From an uncultured Pelagibacteraceae bacterium (lineage in GTDB: Bacteria; Pseudomonadota; Alphaproteobacteria; Pelagibacterales; AG-422-B15), in assembly GCA_902524285.1 (NCBI GenBank), contig CABZCR010000005.1:1-64000 (forward strand): a DNA stretch of 64,000 nucleotides. Reading direction: 5' to 3'. The notes beneath the pieces were generated by a model, which worked only from the letters and a program-made list of their open reading frames with translations, ran no database searches and had not been told where the DNA came from. The translations under genes were made by a program, and so were the position numbers. Positions 8,322 through 16,031 of this stretch are shown here, in pieces; the first letter of the stretch is position 1; every line of letters begins with the position of its first letter.

Positions 8322-8648
8322 ATGGCTAAATTTTATATGATGGCGAAATACACACCAGAAGCTCTAAAAGGATTTATGAGTAAACCTACAGATGACAGAA
8401 AGGCGGCTTCGGCTAAATTAGTTGAATCCGTTGGAGGCAGTCTTTTATCTTTTGATATAGTAAGAGGGGACTATGATCTTGTGATGGTAGTGGACGCTAT
8501 TGATTTTAATGCAGCGGCGGGTGCAAAAATAGCTGTTCAATCAACTGGCATGGTAAGTGATGCAGTTATACTGGAAGCAGTAGATATGACAGAAATCGTT
8601 TCAAACGCAGGAACAGCACTTGGCAGCTATACTAAACCAGGAGCATAA
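8322..8648 (+). CDS. GYD-domain protein
   Basis: The 108-residue protein matches the GYD domain (a ferredoxin-like alpha/beta fold that forms dimeric barrels). It opens with the strand KFYMMAKYT, continues with ALKGFMSKPTDDRK and VESVGGSLLSFDIVRGDYD, the last carrying the name-giving RGDYD, and ends in a C-terminal tail. GYD proteins have no established reaction. It is the first gene of a five-gene operon; the ribosome site AAAGGAG is strong, and the gap to the next start is a single base. Confidence 0.85.
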   Translation: MAKFYMMAKYTPEALKGFMSKPTDDRKAASAKLVESVGGSLLSFDIVRGDYDLVMVVDAIDFNAAAGAKIAVQSTGMVSDAVILEAVDMTEIVSNAGTALGSYTKPGA

Positions 8649-8649
8649 A

Positions 8650-8937
8650 ATGAGTATAGTTGTTACTGCTAAATTTTTTCCTAAACCGGAAATGGTTCAA
8701 GACATGAATAATTGGTTTAGAGAAAATTTATCCAATACGCAATCATATGAAGGTTGTCAGTTAATTAAAGGTGGGTATAACAAGGACACTCAAGAGGTTA
8801 TCCTTTATGAAGTATGGGACAGTGTTGAGGCTCATCAAAAATATGTTAATTGGAGAATTGAGATTGGTGATATTCCAAAACTTGTTGAAATGTCAACTAA
8901 GGAACCTGATATCGTCTATCATGAAGAAGTTTATTAA
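8650..8937 (+). CDS. ABM-domain (antibiotic biosynthesis monooxygenase-type) small protein
   Basis: The 95-residue protein begins at ATG 8650, preceded by AGGAG inside the end of the GYD gene; an earlier in-frame start would overlap that gene and is rejected. The sequence fits the ABM dimeric alpha/beta-barrel: TAKFFPKPEMVQDMNNWF, YEGCQLIKGGYN, VILYEVWDSVEAHQKYVNW. ABM proteins can be cofactor-free oxygenases or heme-degrading enzymes, but no catalytic residue set is evident and the substrate is unknown. Confidence 0.8.
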   Translation: MSIVVTAKFFPKPEMVQDMNNWFRENLSNTQSYEGCQLIKGGYNKDTQEVILYEVWDSVEAHQKYVNWRIEIGDIPKLVEMSTKEPDIVYHEEVY

Positions 8938-8963
8938 ACATAAAATTTAAAAAGGAGAAAAAA

Positions 8964-9344
8964 ATGGAAGCAAAAGAAGTTGTACAAAAAGGTTATGATT
9001 TATTTGGATCTGGAGATATGGAGACATTCTTTGGTGAAATAATTCATGACGACATAACATGGACTTTTCCAGGAGAAGAAGGAAAACATCCATTAGCAGG
9101 TGTGCATAAAGGTAAGGAAAATTTCATAGCAAACATGTCAAAAATTCCTGAGTACTGGAATAATTTTATGGTTACACCTCAAGCAATGATTAGTGAGGGC
9201 AACAAAGTATTCGCTTTAGTAAAAGGAACTGCTGACGGTATGGATACTATGTTTGGCCATTACTTCGAAGTTGAGAACAATCAAATGAAAGTCATGATGA
9301 CTTTTGACGATACACTTACAGCATTCAATGCAATGAAAAAATAG
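8964..9344 (+). CDS. SnoaL/NTF2-like protein
   Basis: The 126-residue protein has the pattern of the SnoaL-like NTF2 fold: an N-terminal helix VVQKGYDLFGSGDMETF, the strand DDITWTFPGEEGKHPLAGV with the GxxxxxG loop, HKGKENFIANM, and a C-terminal sheet ending YFEVENNQMKVMMTFDDT. Members are cyclases, isomerases or hydrolases acting on small hydrophobic substrates. It is the third gene of the 8,322-9,948 operon, with a strong AAGGAGAA site ahead of the start. Confidence 0.82.
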   Translation: MEAKEVVQKGYDLFGSGDMETFFGEIIHDDITWTFPGEEGKHPLAGVHKGKENFIANMSKIPEYWNNFMVTPQAMISEGNKVFALVKGTADGMDTMFGHYFEVENNQMKVMMTFDDTLTAFNAMKK

Positions 9345-9353
9345 GGAGTAATT

Positions 9354-9638
9354 ATGAATAATTATATAGTAACACATACGTTTAAGTCTAAAGAAGCAAA
9401 AGAAGCTTTTGCCAAGGCTGGCGAAGGAATTTCTGAAGAAGAACAAATACAAAGCATGACAGGAGAGAATGCTGCGTGCCAAATGAGTTGGGAAACCCCT
9501 GGAGATTCTCTGACAATGTTTTGTTATTGGAAAGCAAAAAGTCCAGATGATGTTAACACAATGCTTGCTGACTATAATGAGTTTTTTGAGCCACATCAAT
9601 TTGAATTAACAAATGAACCTATAAAGTTCACAGCATAA
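9354..9638 (+). CDS. Small protein, probably dimeric alpha/beta-barrel type
   Basis: This is a 94-residue protein of unrecognised family. The predicted order beta (NNYIVTHTF)-alpha (KEAKEAFAKAGEG)-beta (AACQMSWET)-beta (LTMFCYWKA)-alpha (DDVNTMLADYNEF) fits a ferredoxin-like fold, like its neighbours. There is no signal peptide, so it is probably cytoplasmic. It follows the NTF2-like gene by nine bases with the ribosome site GGGAG. The function is unknown. Confidence 0.7.
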   Translation: MNNYIVTHTFKSKEAKEAFAKAGEGISEEEQIQSMTGENAACQMSWETPGDSLTMFCYWKAKSPDDVNTMLADYNEFFEPHQFELTNEPIKFTA

Positions 9639-9654
9639 AATTTGGAGAAGTATT

Positions 9655-9948
9655 ATGTATGTAATGTTGACGCAAAAACTTTCTAAAGGCTTTAAGTCTT
9701 GGAAAGATATGGTTAATGAAAATGAACACAAACTAAAGGGCTTTAAAGGCAGAATTATATTTGCTGGATCTCATGCTGAAGATGATAACTCTATGGTAGT
9801 TATTATGCATTATGACGATAAAGAAGGACTTATGGCTTTTAAAAATGATGAAGAATTAACTAAAGCCAGGCAAGAGGCAGGAGCTTTAACTGAGACAACG
9901 GTGATGACAGTTATGACTGAAGATGCTCTCTTAAATTTTCCAAGCTAA
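9655..9948 (+). CDS. Small protein, probably dimeric alpha/beta-barrel type
   Basis: This 97-residue protein is the last gene of the small-protein operon. It opens with the strand YVMLTQKL, then KSWKDMVNENEHKLK, GRIIFAGSHAEDDNSMVVIM, a helix region EGLMAFKNDEELTKARQEAG and a terminal strand TTVMTVMTED, which suggests a ferredoxin-like/dimeric barrel fold. No catalytic motif is evident. TTTGGAG precedes the start. The gene ends three bases from the convergent minus-strand gene. Confidence 0.7.
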   Translation: MYVMLTQKLSKGFKSWKDMVNENEHKLKGFKGRIIFAGSHAEDDNSMVVIMHYDDKEGLMAFKNDEELTKARQEAGALTETTVMTVMTEDALLNFPS

Positions 9949-9951
9949 ATT

Positions 9952-10179
9952 TTAATTGGCTGCAAGTTGAAAGGAATTATCTTCTCTGCAGCCAGTGCCA
10001 ATAGATAAACCAAGTTCTTTTATTTCGCTTTCTGAATATTTAGCCTCATCTAAATTATTTAAAACAGCCAAATTACGATCAATACAACTTTTGTGCGGTG
10101 AAGGGACAAGAGATGTAAAAAAAATTACAAAAACGAAAAGCGCGAATGCTAATGGAACTAAGCCGTATCTATTTATCAT
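9952..10179 (-). CDS. Small membrane-anchored protein, unknown
   Basis: The 75-residue protein has one N-terminal hydrophobic segment (about residues 5-25) followed by a polar exported or cytoplasmic tail with two cysteines (KSCIDRN and GTGCRED). Its start overlaps the stop of the upstream DUF1192 gene by four bases (ATGA), so the two are co-translated. The family was not recognised. Confidence 0.55.
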   Translation of the reverse strand: MINRYGLVPLAFALFVFVIFFTSLVPSPHKSCIDRNLAVLNNLDEAKYSESEIKELGLSIGTGCREDNSFQLAAN

Positions 10180-10373
10180 TTTTTAAATAAACTCTCGGCA
10201 TTTAGACGATCTTTTTCTTTAGATGAAATATAGTTTTCAGCTCTCTTAATTTCTGCATTAAGTTCTATAATGTATTCTTTGAGTTCTTCTATACTCAATG
10301 TATCAAAATCAATTTCTTTTGGCTTAATAATTGGCTCTAAATCATCTGTATCCATTAAAGATGAGTGTTTCAT
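10176..10373 (-). CDS. DUF1192 family protein
   Basis: The 65-residue cytoplasmic protein has the DUF1192 pattern: an acidic N-terminus DDLEPIIKPKEIDFDTLS, the core SIEELKEYIIELNAEIKRAE, and a C-terminal helix ending RLNAESLFKK. DUF1192 is a small coiled-coil family found mainly in Alphaproteobacteria; its role is unknown. A second possible start (ATG at 10355, giving MDTDDLEP) matches the family length equally well. It is divergent from the methyltransferase-like gene, with a gap of only 27 bases. Confidence 0.8.
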   Translation of the reverse strand: MKHSSLMDTDDLEPIIKPKEIDFDTLSIEELKEYIIELNAEIKRAENYISSKEKDRLNAESLFKK

Positions 10374-10400
10374 TTTTTTGGCAACTTGTTAAGATTAAAT

Positions 10401-11504
10401 ATGGCAGAAGAGGTCCGTTTTTTTGACAATCGACAGAGATATTTATTATTTGTAACAACTACAAATGAAAAGGCAGTAATAGCTGAAAAGCTATCTCATA
10501 TCATTAATGAATTGAAACCAATAAAACCAGCTCTAAAAATATTTGATGCTGGTGTAGGTGATGGAGCAGTGTTAATGAATGTACTTCGAATTGCCCATCA
10601 AAAATTTCCAACTGTTCCTTTTTATGTTTCTTGCAAAGATGTAAGCATGGAAGATGTAAGAATTACAATTGAAAAACTTGCTGATAGATTTGTTGAACAT
10701 CCAAATATGGTTTTTACAATATCTAATTTACACTACTCTGAGGCTGGGTATCTCAAATCAAATAACCAGTCTAAGCAACAAAATATGAACTGGAGTAGCA
10801 TTGCATTAGATGGTGACTCTTCATTTGGTTTCTATGAGCAATTAAGACAGTTGGGCCCACTTTTAAAAGAAAATTGGAGAGTTGAAGAAAATAAGCAGGG
10901 AAATACAACTTATGAAAATCCATCTGTAATTTGCATATATAGAAAAGATCACGAATTCACGTTAGATCAAATAATTCCATCTAAAAACGAGTCTATTAAT
11001 GAATTTGATTTAGTTATTGTCTCACAAGCATATCGCTCACGAGCAAGTGTAGAAAAAAAAGTTAATAATGTAATTAAACCTATGGTTAGTTTGCTAGCGC
11101 CAAATGGAAAAATGGTTGCTTTTCACTCTTACGGAAATGACCCTGGTCTAAATGCAATTAATCAACTTTGGCCTGATGAAAATCCATTTCCAAATAAAGG
11201 TCATGACATCATTCAGTATATGAAAAATAACTTAGGAAATGAACTTAATGGCAAAATTCATTTCAGAGAACCAGAGATATTTGAATATAAACTGAGGTCG
11301 CAGCCAAATGAGATAAACAGTGGTATTGCCACATCATTAGTATTTTCTGCATGGAATGCTTGCACATATGTTGCTCAAATAAGTGATCAAATGGTTAAGG
11401 AAAAGGAAGCAGATCAAAGTTATATTAAGTGTATTGAGGACATAATTCGTGATCATGACGGATTATGGTTTTATGACGAAATGCTTGTGGCTGACCGAAA
11501 ATAA
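10401..11504 (+). CDS. Class I SAM-dependent methyltransferase-like protein
   Basis: This 367-residue protein carries a Rossmann-type SAM-binding motif IFDAGVGDGAVLMNVLR near residue 45, a later LVIVSQAYRS strand and a PNGKMVAFHSYG segment typical of methyltransferase domains after motif III. ATG 10401 is preferred to an in-frame start 36 bases upstream because it gives MAEEVRFFDNRQRYLLF with no extra tail and leaves room for a divergent promoter. The substrate is unknown; the long middle insertion (about residues 115-200) is not standard. Confidence 0.75.
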   Translation: MAEEVRFFDNRQRYLLFVTTTNEKAVIAEKLSHIINELKPIKPALKIFDAGVGDGAVLMNVLRIAHQKFPTVPFYVSCKDVSMEDVRITIEKLADRFVEHPNMVFTISNLHYSEAGYLKSNNQSKQQNMNWSSIALDGDSSFGFYEQLRQLGPLLKENWRVEENKQGNTTYENPSVICIYRKDHEFTLDQIIPSKNESINEFDLVIVSQAYRSRASVEKKVNNVIKPMVSLLAPNGKMVAFHSYGNDPGLNAINQLWPDENPFPNKGHDIIQYMKNNLGNELNGKIHFREPEIFEYKLRSQPNEINSGIATSLVFSAWNACTYVAQISDQMVKEKEADQSYIKCIEDIIRDHDGLWFYDEMLVADRK

Positions 11505-11541
11505 ATATTGAATTTCTCAAGAGCAATTTATATCAACTAGT

Positions 11542-12060
11542 ATGTTATCATCTTTAATAGTGGGAGCTGGATGCTTTTGGGGTGTTGAAGTCTTATATGA
11601 ACAAATGCCTGGTGTTATCAATGCAACCTCAGGCTATTCTGGTGGTCATTTAGATAATCCTAGATATGAGGATGTTTTAACTGGCGAGACAGGTCACGTT
11701 GAAGTGGTCAAGATTGATTATGATAGCAGTGAAGTTACTTTTAATGAATTGATTGATACATTTTTTATCATTCATGATCCAACAACCTTAAATCGTCAAG
11801 GGCCTGATATTGGGGAGCAATATAAATCGATACTCTTTTTCAACAGCGAAGATGAAAAAGAAATTATTGAGAGTAAAATTGAAAAAATAGATTTATCAGG
11901 CAAGTTTGAAAACCCAATAGTTACAGAAATTAGAGAAACAGAAGAGTTTTATCCTGCAGAAGAGTACCATCAAGATTATGCAGCGAAAACAGGCAAGCTA
12001 TGCTACCAGCAACTTTATGTTATGTATAATTATTCGCCAATACCAGCTGCAACACCATAA
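11542..12060 (+). CDS. msrA: Peptide methionine-S-sulfoxide reductase MsrA
   Basis: MsrA reduces methionine-S-sulfoxide. The 172-residue protein has the catalytic GAGCFWGVE (Cys11) at the extreme N-terminus, then TSGYSGG, YEDVLTGETGHVEVV, FFIIHDPTTLNRQGPDIGEQY and EEYHQDY, covering the full MsrA domain. There is no signal peptide, so it is cytoplasmic. It ends one base before the end of the convergent protease-like gene. With msrB at 4.3 kb, the genome piece carries both stereospecific reductases. Confidence 0.95.
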   Translation: MLSSLIVGAGCFWGVEVLYEQMPGVINATSGYSGGHLDNPRYEDVLTGETGHVEVVKIDYDSSEVTFNELIDTFFIIHDPTTLNRQGPDIGEQYKSILFFNSEDEKEIIESKIEKIDLSGKFENPIVTEIRETEEFYPAEEYHQDYAAKTGKLCYQQLYVMYNYSPIPAATP

Positions 12061-12061
12061 C

Positions 12062-12946
12062 TTATTTTGTTGAAAAAGTAGGCAGTTGAGGATTACTCAC
12101 TGTTGGATGCACATATCTACTTTTTGCAATATCTAAACAATTTTCATTATTGTGATTATAATAATTTGAACTTTTGAAATCTAAATGTTTCACTTTATCG
12201 TAAGTTTTATTAGATTTTACGCTGTACATTATATCACCAGGTATTGATAAGTGCCCTCCGATGCCATCATTAATTGTACCTTCATCTTTAAAAACGAGAT
12301 GATCTTCTGCACACTGTGGTACGGCCCCTAAAACATGCAGGATCTCATGAAGAGCAGCTTTAGCAGTTTCATTAAATTCAGGTTTAAAACCACCATTGTT
12401 TTCAATACATGATCCACTTCTTTTTCCTGGGTAATAAAGGGCTGCCGTGTTAGCTGTTACACCCTCTGTTGCATAACTTGGAAGTTGAGAAGACGCACAA
12501 ACATCTCTGTTAGAGCCGCCATAGATGATGAAATAAACTTTTTTTGAATCGTTAAAACCAAATCGACTTATTGCAGGCTGTAAAACATTGACCGCCTGAA
12601 TCCCATGTTTGGATATATCATCATCATTAATATCCAATCTTAAAAAGGTTATATCAATTTTATGATCATCTTTACGATCAAATTTAAGATTTTGACCATC
12701 TGCAAATAATCTATCTCTAGTTTTTGAGTTAAACCATTTATCGATTTGATACATTAACATGCTTATTTTGCTATCAAGATCATATTCTTTATCAACACCA
12801 TCTTTTGGTAAAACGTACATAACATGAATATTATAACCATCATCAATATCAGGAAGATCAGTGAAGTTTCTTCCTGGTTTTTCATCAGAAAACACCGCTG
12901 AAGCTAAAAAAAAACTAATTATAGTATAGCTAATAAATATACGCAT
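12062..12946 (-). CDS. Secreted metzincin-like zinc metalloprotease, unknown
   Basis: This 294-residue protein has a signal peptide (MRIFISYTIISFFLASAVFS, cleavage likely near residue 20). The zinc site is HEILHVLG, followed by AVPQCAEDH, GGHLS and the Met-turn-like GDIMYS, the layout of a metzincin. Cysteine pairs (DVCASS, GSCIEN, PQCAED, ENCLDI) suggest disulfides outside the cytoplasm. I cannot name a characterised family; a protease role is inferred from the motif. It is divergent from the PLP enzyme gene by 29 bases. Confidence 0.7.
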   Translation of the reverse strand: MRIFISYTIISFFLASAVFSDEKPGRNFTDLPDIDDGYNIHVMYVLPKDGVDKEYDLDSKISMLMYQIDKWFNSKTRDRLFADGQNLKFDRKDDHKIDITFLRLDINDDDISKHGIQAVNVLQPAISRFGFNDSKKVYFIIYGGSNRDVCASSQLPSYATEGVTANTAALYYPGKRSGSCIENNGGFKPEFNETAKAALHEILHVLGAVPQCAEDHLVFKDEGTINDGIGGHLSIPGDIMYSVKSNKTYDKVKHLDFKSSNYYNHNNENCLDIAKSRYVHPTVSNPQLPTFSTK

Positions 12947-12975
12947 ATTTTTAAATCTGATAAGGTTTTTATTTA

Positions 12976-14046
12976 ATGAAAAAGTTTATTACAAATCCAT
13001 ATTTTAAAAAAGGACTTCCAGGGGATAATGGTACTGATCCTGTTAGTACAGATGTTGAAGCTGTAAAAAAACTTTTGAGTTTATGTCCTAAAGCAGCTGA
13101 AACACCTTTAACTGAATCAGTCAAATTAAGTGATGAATTAGGTATTAAAAAATTATGGTTTAAGGATGAAAGAGACCGAATGGGCCTTGGAAGTTTTAAA
13201 GCCCTTGGCGCAGCGTTTGTAATCGCAAGTGATGCTGCGGAAAATTTAAAATCTTTAAGCAAGGATGCAAATTGGAGCTCAGCTCTTAATGGAAAAACTT
13301 ATATATCTGCGAGCGCTGGTAATCATGGAATTTCTTTAGCAGCTGGTGCAAGAATATTTGGAGCAAAGGCTGTAATTTATTTATCTAAAAATGTCCCACC
13401 TAGCTTTGCAGATAAAATTAGAAGTTTTGGTGCAGAGGTTGTTGTATGCGGCAATAATTATGAAGAGAGTTTAGAGGGTGCCAAGCAAGAAGCTGAGAAA
13501 AACGGTTGGATGCTTTTGTCAGATGTGACCTGGGATGGATACGATCAAGGCTTGAGGGTTATGCAGGGATACTTAGTACTTGCAGATGAAGCATGTACAA
13601 AATGTGATGAGCCCCCAACACATATCTTTTTGCAAGCTGGAGTAGGAGGTTTTCCCGCATCCATTGCATCCTATATGAGAAAATATTTTGGTAATGATCC
13701 AAAAATAATAATTGTCGAACCCACAAAGGCTCCAGTATTGCTCGAGTCTATAAACAGAGGAGAAGCCATAACTGTTAAAGGTGGTGTTTCAAATATGGGA
13801 CGATTAGATTGTAAAAGTCCTTCGATAAGAGCGTTATCATCACTTGCAATTACTTGTACAAATTTTATGACAATCGAAGATGAAGATGCCGACATTGCAG
13901 TGAAAGAGCTGAGACAAAATAAATTTGATACTTCTCCATCAGGTGGAGCCGGTTATGCCGCTATCAAACAAGCAAAAAAATATCCAGAGTGTGGAATTGA
14001 CAAAAATAGTAAGATTTTAATAATTTTGACTGAAAAGCCGGCTTAA
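12976..14046 (+). CDS. PLP-dependent fold-type II lyase, diaminopropionate ammonia-lyase-like
   Basis: The 356-residue enzyme has the PLP lysine in RMGLGSFKALGAA (Lys75), the cofactor-phosphate and substrate loop SASAGNHGISLAAGA, the DPAL-type DVTWDGYDQGLRVMQGY and LQAGVGGFPASIAS glycine-rich blocks. These place it with diaminopropionate ammonia-lyase and related beta-elimination enzymes such as hydroxyaspartate dehydratases. SAGNHG rather than the DPAL-typical TDGNHG means the substrate may differ. The likely reaction is release of ammonia and a 2-oxo acid from a beta-substituted amino acid. Confidence 0.8.
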   Translation: MKKFITNPYFKKGLPGDNGTDPVSTDVEAVKKLLSLCPKAAETPLTESVKLSDELGIKKLWFKDERDRMGLGSFKALGAAFVIASDAAENLKSLSKDANWSSALNGKTYISASAGNHGISLAAGARIFGAKAVIYLSKNVPPSFADKIRSFGAEVVVCGNNYEESLEGAKQEAEKNGWMLLSDVTWDGYDQGLRVMQGYLVLADEACTKCDEPPTHIFLQAGVGGFPASIASYMRKYFGNDPKIIIVEPTKAPVLLESINRGEAITVKGGVSNMGRLDCKSPSIRALSSLAITCTNFMTIEDEDADIAVKELRQNKFDTSPSGGAGYAAIKQAKKYPECGIDKNSKILIILTEKPA

Positions 14047-14091
14047 TTTTTATTATTGAAAATTATTCAAACATTATATTAAATTTAGCAA

Positions 14092-15276
14092 ATGATAACA
14101 AAAAGTCTTCTCTCTAAAATTATTAAAACAGGGAACCTTACATGGGTAATGCCGAATGGTGAAATTAACACTTACGGTGATGGTACAGGAGAACCTATAA
14201 AAATAAGAACTACAAATAACTTTTCAGAGATAAAGTTATTAATGAACCCTTCAATTCATTTTGGTGAGAGTTATATGAATGGATCACTTGTGGTAGAGGA
14301 AGGGCGTATTCATGATTTTTTAAAGCTTATCTTTTCAAATACTGAAGTTGACATTGATCATTGGGTGATGAAGTTATCAAAAATAGTTCGAGCCATTTCA
14401 AATAAATTAACTACAAGCAATTATATATCTAAATCAAAGAGAAATGTTGCTCATCATTATGATCTTTCTGATAAGCTTTATGATCTGTTTTTAGACCCAG
14501 ATAGACAATATTCTTGTGCTTATTTTAATTCCCCAAATGATTCTTTGGAGCAGGCGCAAATAAATAAAAAAGAATTAATCTCAAAGAAGTTATTGCTCGA
14601 AGAAAATCAATCTGTTTTAGATATTGGTTGCGGTTGGGGTGGAATGGCCTCGCATATTTATAAAAAATCAAACGCAAGTGTTGTAGGCGTAACTTTATCT
14701 GAAGAACAAATTGCATATGCTCAACAAAGAAAAGTGAGAGAGAAGTTGGATAAGGTTGAATACAGACTTCAGGATTACAGGAACGTAAATGAGAAATATG
14801 ATCGAATTGTATCTGTGGGCATGTTTGAGCACGTCGGTACAGCACACTACCAGGAATTTTTTAACAAAGTTTACGATCTATTAAACGATAGTGGAGTTGC
14901 GCTTATTCATACAATTGGTAGGTTGAATGAGCCTGGCAACACTGACCCGTGGATAGATAAATATATTTTTCCTGGAGGATATATTCCAGCCCTGAGTGAA
15001 ACAGTTTCTAGAGTTGAGAAATCAGGTTTATCAATGACTGATGTACAGATATTAAAATTTCATTATGCGGAAACATTAAAAAGATGGAGATATAATTTTT
15101 ACGACAATATAGACAAGGTTAAAGAAATTTATGATGAAAAATTCTGCAGAATGTGGGATTTCTATTTATCTTCATCCCAGGCTTCATTCGAAGAGTCGAC
15201 ATTAGTTGTATTTCAGCTCCAACTTTCTAAAAATAAAAAGACCGTTCCTGATAAGCGGGATTATTTATTAGCATAG
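14092..15276 (+). CDS. cfa: Cyclopropane-fatty-acyl-phospholipid synthase family protein
   Basis: This 394-residue enzyme probably transfers a methylene group from SAM to the double bond of unsaturated phospholipid acyl chains. The N-terminal lipid-binding part is followed by NVAHHYDLSDKLYDLFLD, the SAM motif LDIGCGWGG at residues 176-184, GVTLSEEQIAYAQ, VSVGMFEHVG, and FPGGYIPALSE. Length and order are typical. It starts 46 bases after the PLP-lyase gene and ends within a strong bidirectional hairpin. With the desaturase at 16.9 kb it points to membrane lipid tailoring. Confidence 0.92.
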   Translation: MITKSLLSKIIKTGNLTWVMPNGEINTYGDGTGEPIKIRTTNNFSEIKLLMNPSIHFGESYMNGSLVVEEGRIHDFLKLIFSNTEVDIDHWVMKLSKIVRAISNKLTTSNYISKSKRNVAHHYDLSDKLYDLFLDPDRQYSCAYFNSPNDSLEQAQINKKELISKKLLLEENQSVLDIGCGWGGMASHIYKKSNASVVGVTLSEEQIAYAQQRKVREKLDKVEYRLQDYRNVNEKYDRIVSVGMFEHVGTAHYQEFFNKVYDLLNDSGVALIHTIGRLNEPGNTDPWIDKYIFPGGYIPALSETVSRVEKSGLSMTDVQILKFHYAETLKRWRYNFYDNIDKVKEIYDEKFCRMWDFYLSSSQASFEESTLVVFQLQLSKNKKTVPDKRDYLLA

Positions 15277-15302
15277 CTACTTTTTAGAAGTAACTATGCT
15301 AA
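15268..15302. terminator. Hairpin between convergent genes, likely bidirectional terminator
   Basis: Arms of 15 bp (TTAGCATAGCTACTT and AAGTAACTATGCTAA, one mismatch) enclose the loop TTTAG. It overlaps the cfa stop codon and ends ten bases from the stop of the convergent gene, so it can serve both strands. U-runs are weak on either side. Confidence 0.6.
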
Positions 15303-15311
15303 CTTGTTTAT

Positions 15312-16013
15312 TTAGTTGTTAAATACAACTACCCCTTGATCTACAATATTTGCGTGAGGCGCCATATTCGCGAACATCCATCTTTGCATCTCTTCACTTG
15401 CAAAAATATCCAATGCTTTCCCCATATCAACTGGATTAGCTGATGAGAAATATATCATTGCATTTGCAGGAAGGACACTTGATGGACACATAGCGCATTG
15501 CAATGTATCAACGATAACTGGAGCTCCTGCTTCACGCATCATTTCTTGCATGATTGGTACGTTGAGTACAAAATTTATTCCACTCTCAACTTCCAGAGTC
15601 GCATAACCAATAGTTTGACCCGCCGCAGCTTCACCAAGTGTTGAATTATTTGCCCAAGTTACGCTATTAACGCTACTATCGAACTCAATTTCACCATATG
15701 TGCTATTAAACCAATTAGGATTTTCTGCAACGATAGCTGCAGTTTCCATTTGATCTTCATAACTATCATAATAACCATAAACAAATGTAGTATCATTTGA
15801 ATTATCGCCTCTCAGTTTAGTAGATGATCTAAAAGCAGTATATTTTGCTCCACCAGCCATAGCCTTTTCTTTGAACGCTATAGTTGCTTCTGATATTTCT
15901 TGTGGATTAGCTCCTCTTACTTCCCAAACATCTACAATAAATGCCTTACTAGGTAAAATAGAGATAGCTAACAAACCTAAAGATATTAAAAAAGTTTTGT
16001 AAATTTTAATCAT
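15312..16013 (-). CDS. Exported protein of unknown family, paralogue of upstream gene
   Basis: The 233-residue protein has a clear signal peptide (hydrophobic core ending LLAISILPSKA). Motifs shared with its upstream neighbour are KA-F/L-hydrophobic-D, AGGA, a GD..N.T block, a Cys-x-x-Cys-Pro pair (LQCAMCPSS) and MQRWMFANMAPH..IVDQGV near the C-terminus. The pattern of two similar halves with GGA and W/F positions hints at exported ferredoxin-like domains, but this is inference. It lies 18 bases after its paralogue in one operon. Function is unknown. Confidence 0.7.
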   Translation of the reverse strand: MIKIYKTFLISLGLLAISILPSKAFIVDVWEVRGANPQEISEATIAFKEKAMAGGAKYTAFRSSTKLRGDNSNDTTFVYGYYDSYEDQMETAAIVAENPNWFNSTYGEIEFDSSVNSVTWANNSTLGEAAAGQTIGYATLEVESGINFVLNVPIMQEMMREAGAPVIVDTLQCAMCPSSVLPANAMIYFSSANPVDMGKALDIFASEEMQRWMFANMAPHANIVDQGVVVFNN

Positions 16014-16031
16014 AGTTTTTCCTTTCCTAAA

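Noticed and set aside
9957..9994. Inverted repeat TGGCTGCA/TGCAGCCA after the small-protein operon as a terminator
   Set aside because: The loop is 22 bases, no U-run follows, and it lies in the coding end of the convergent gene.
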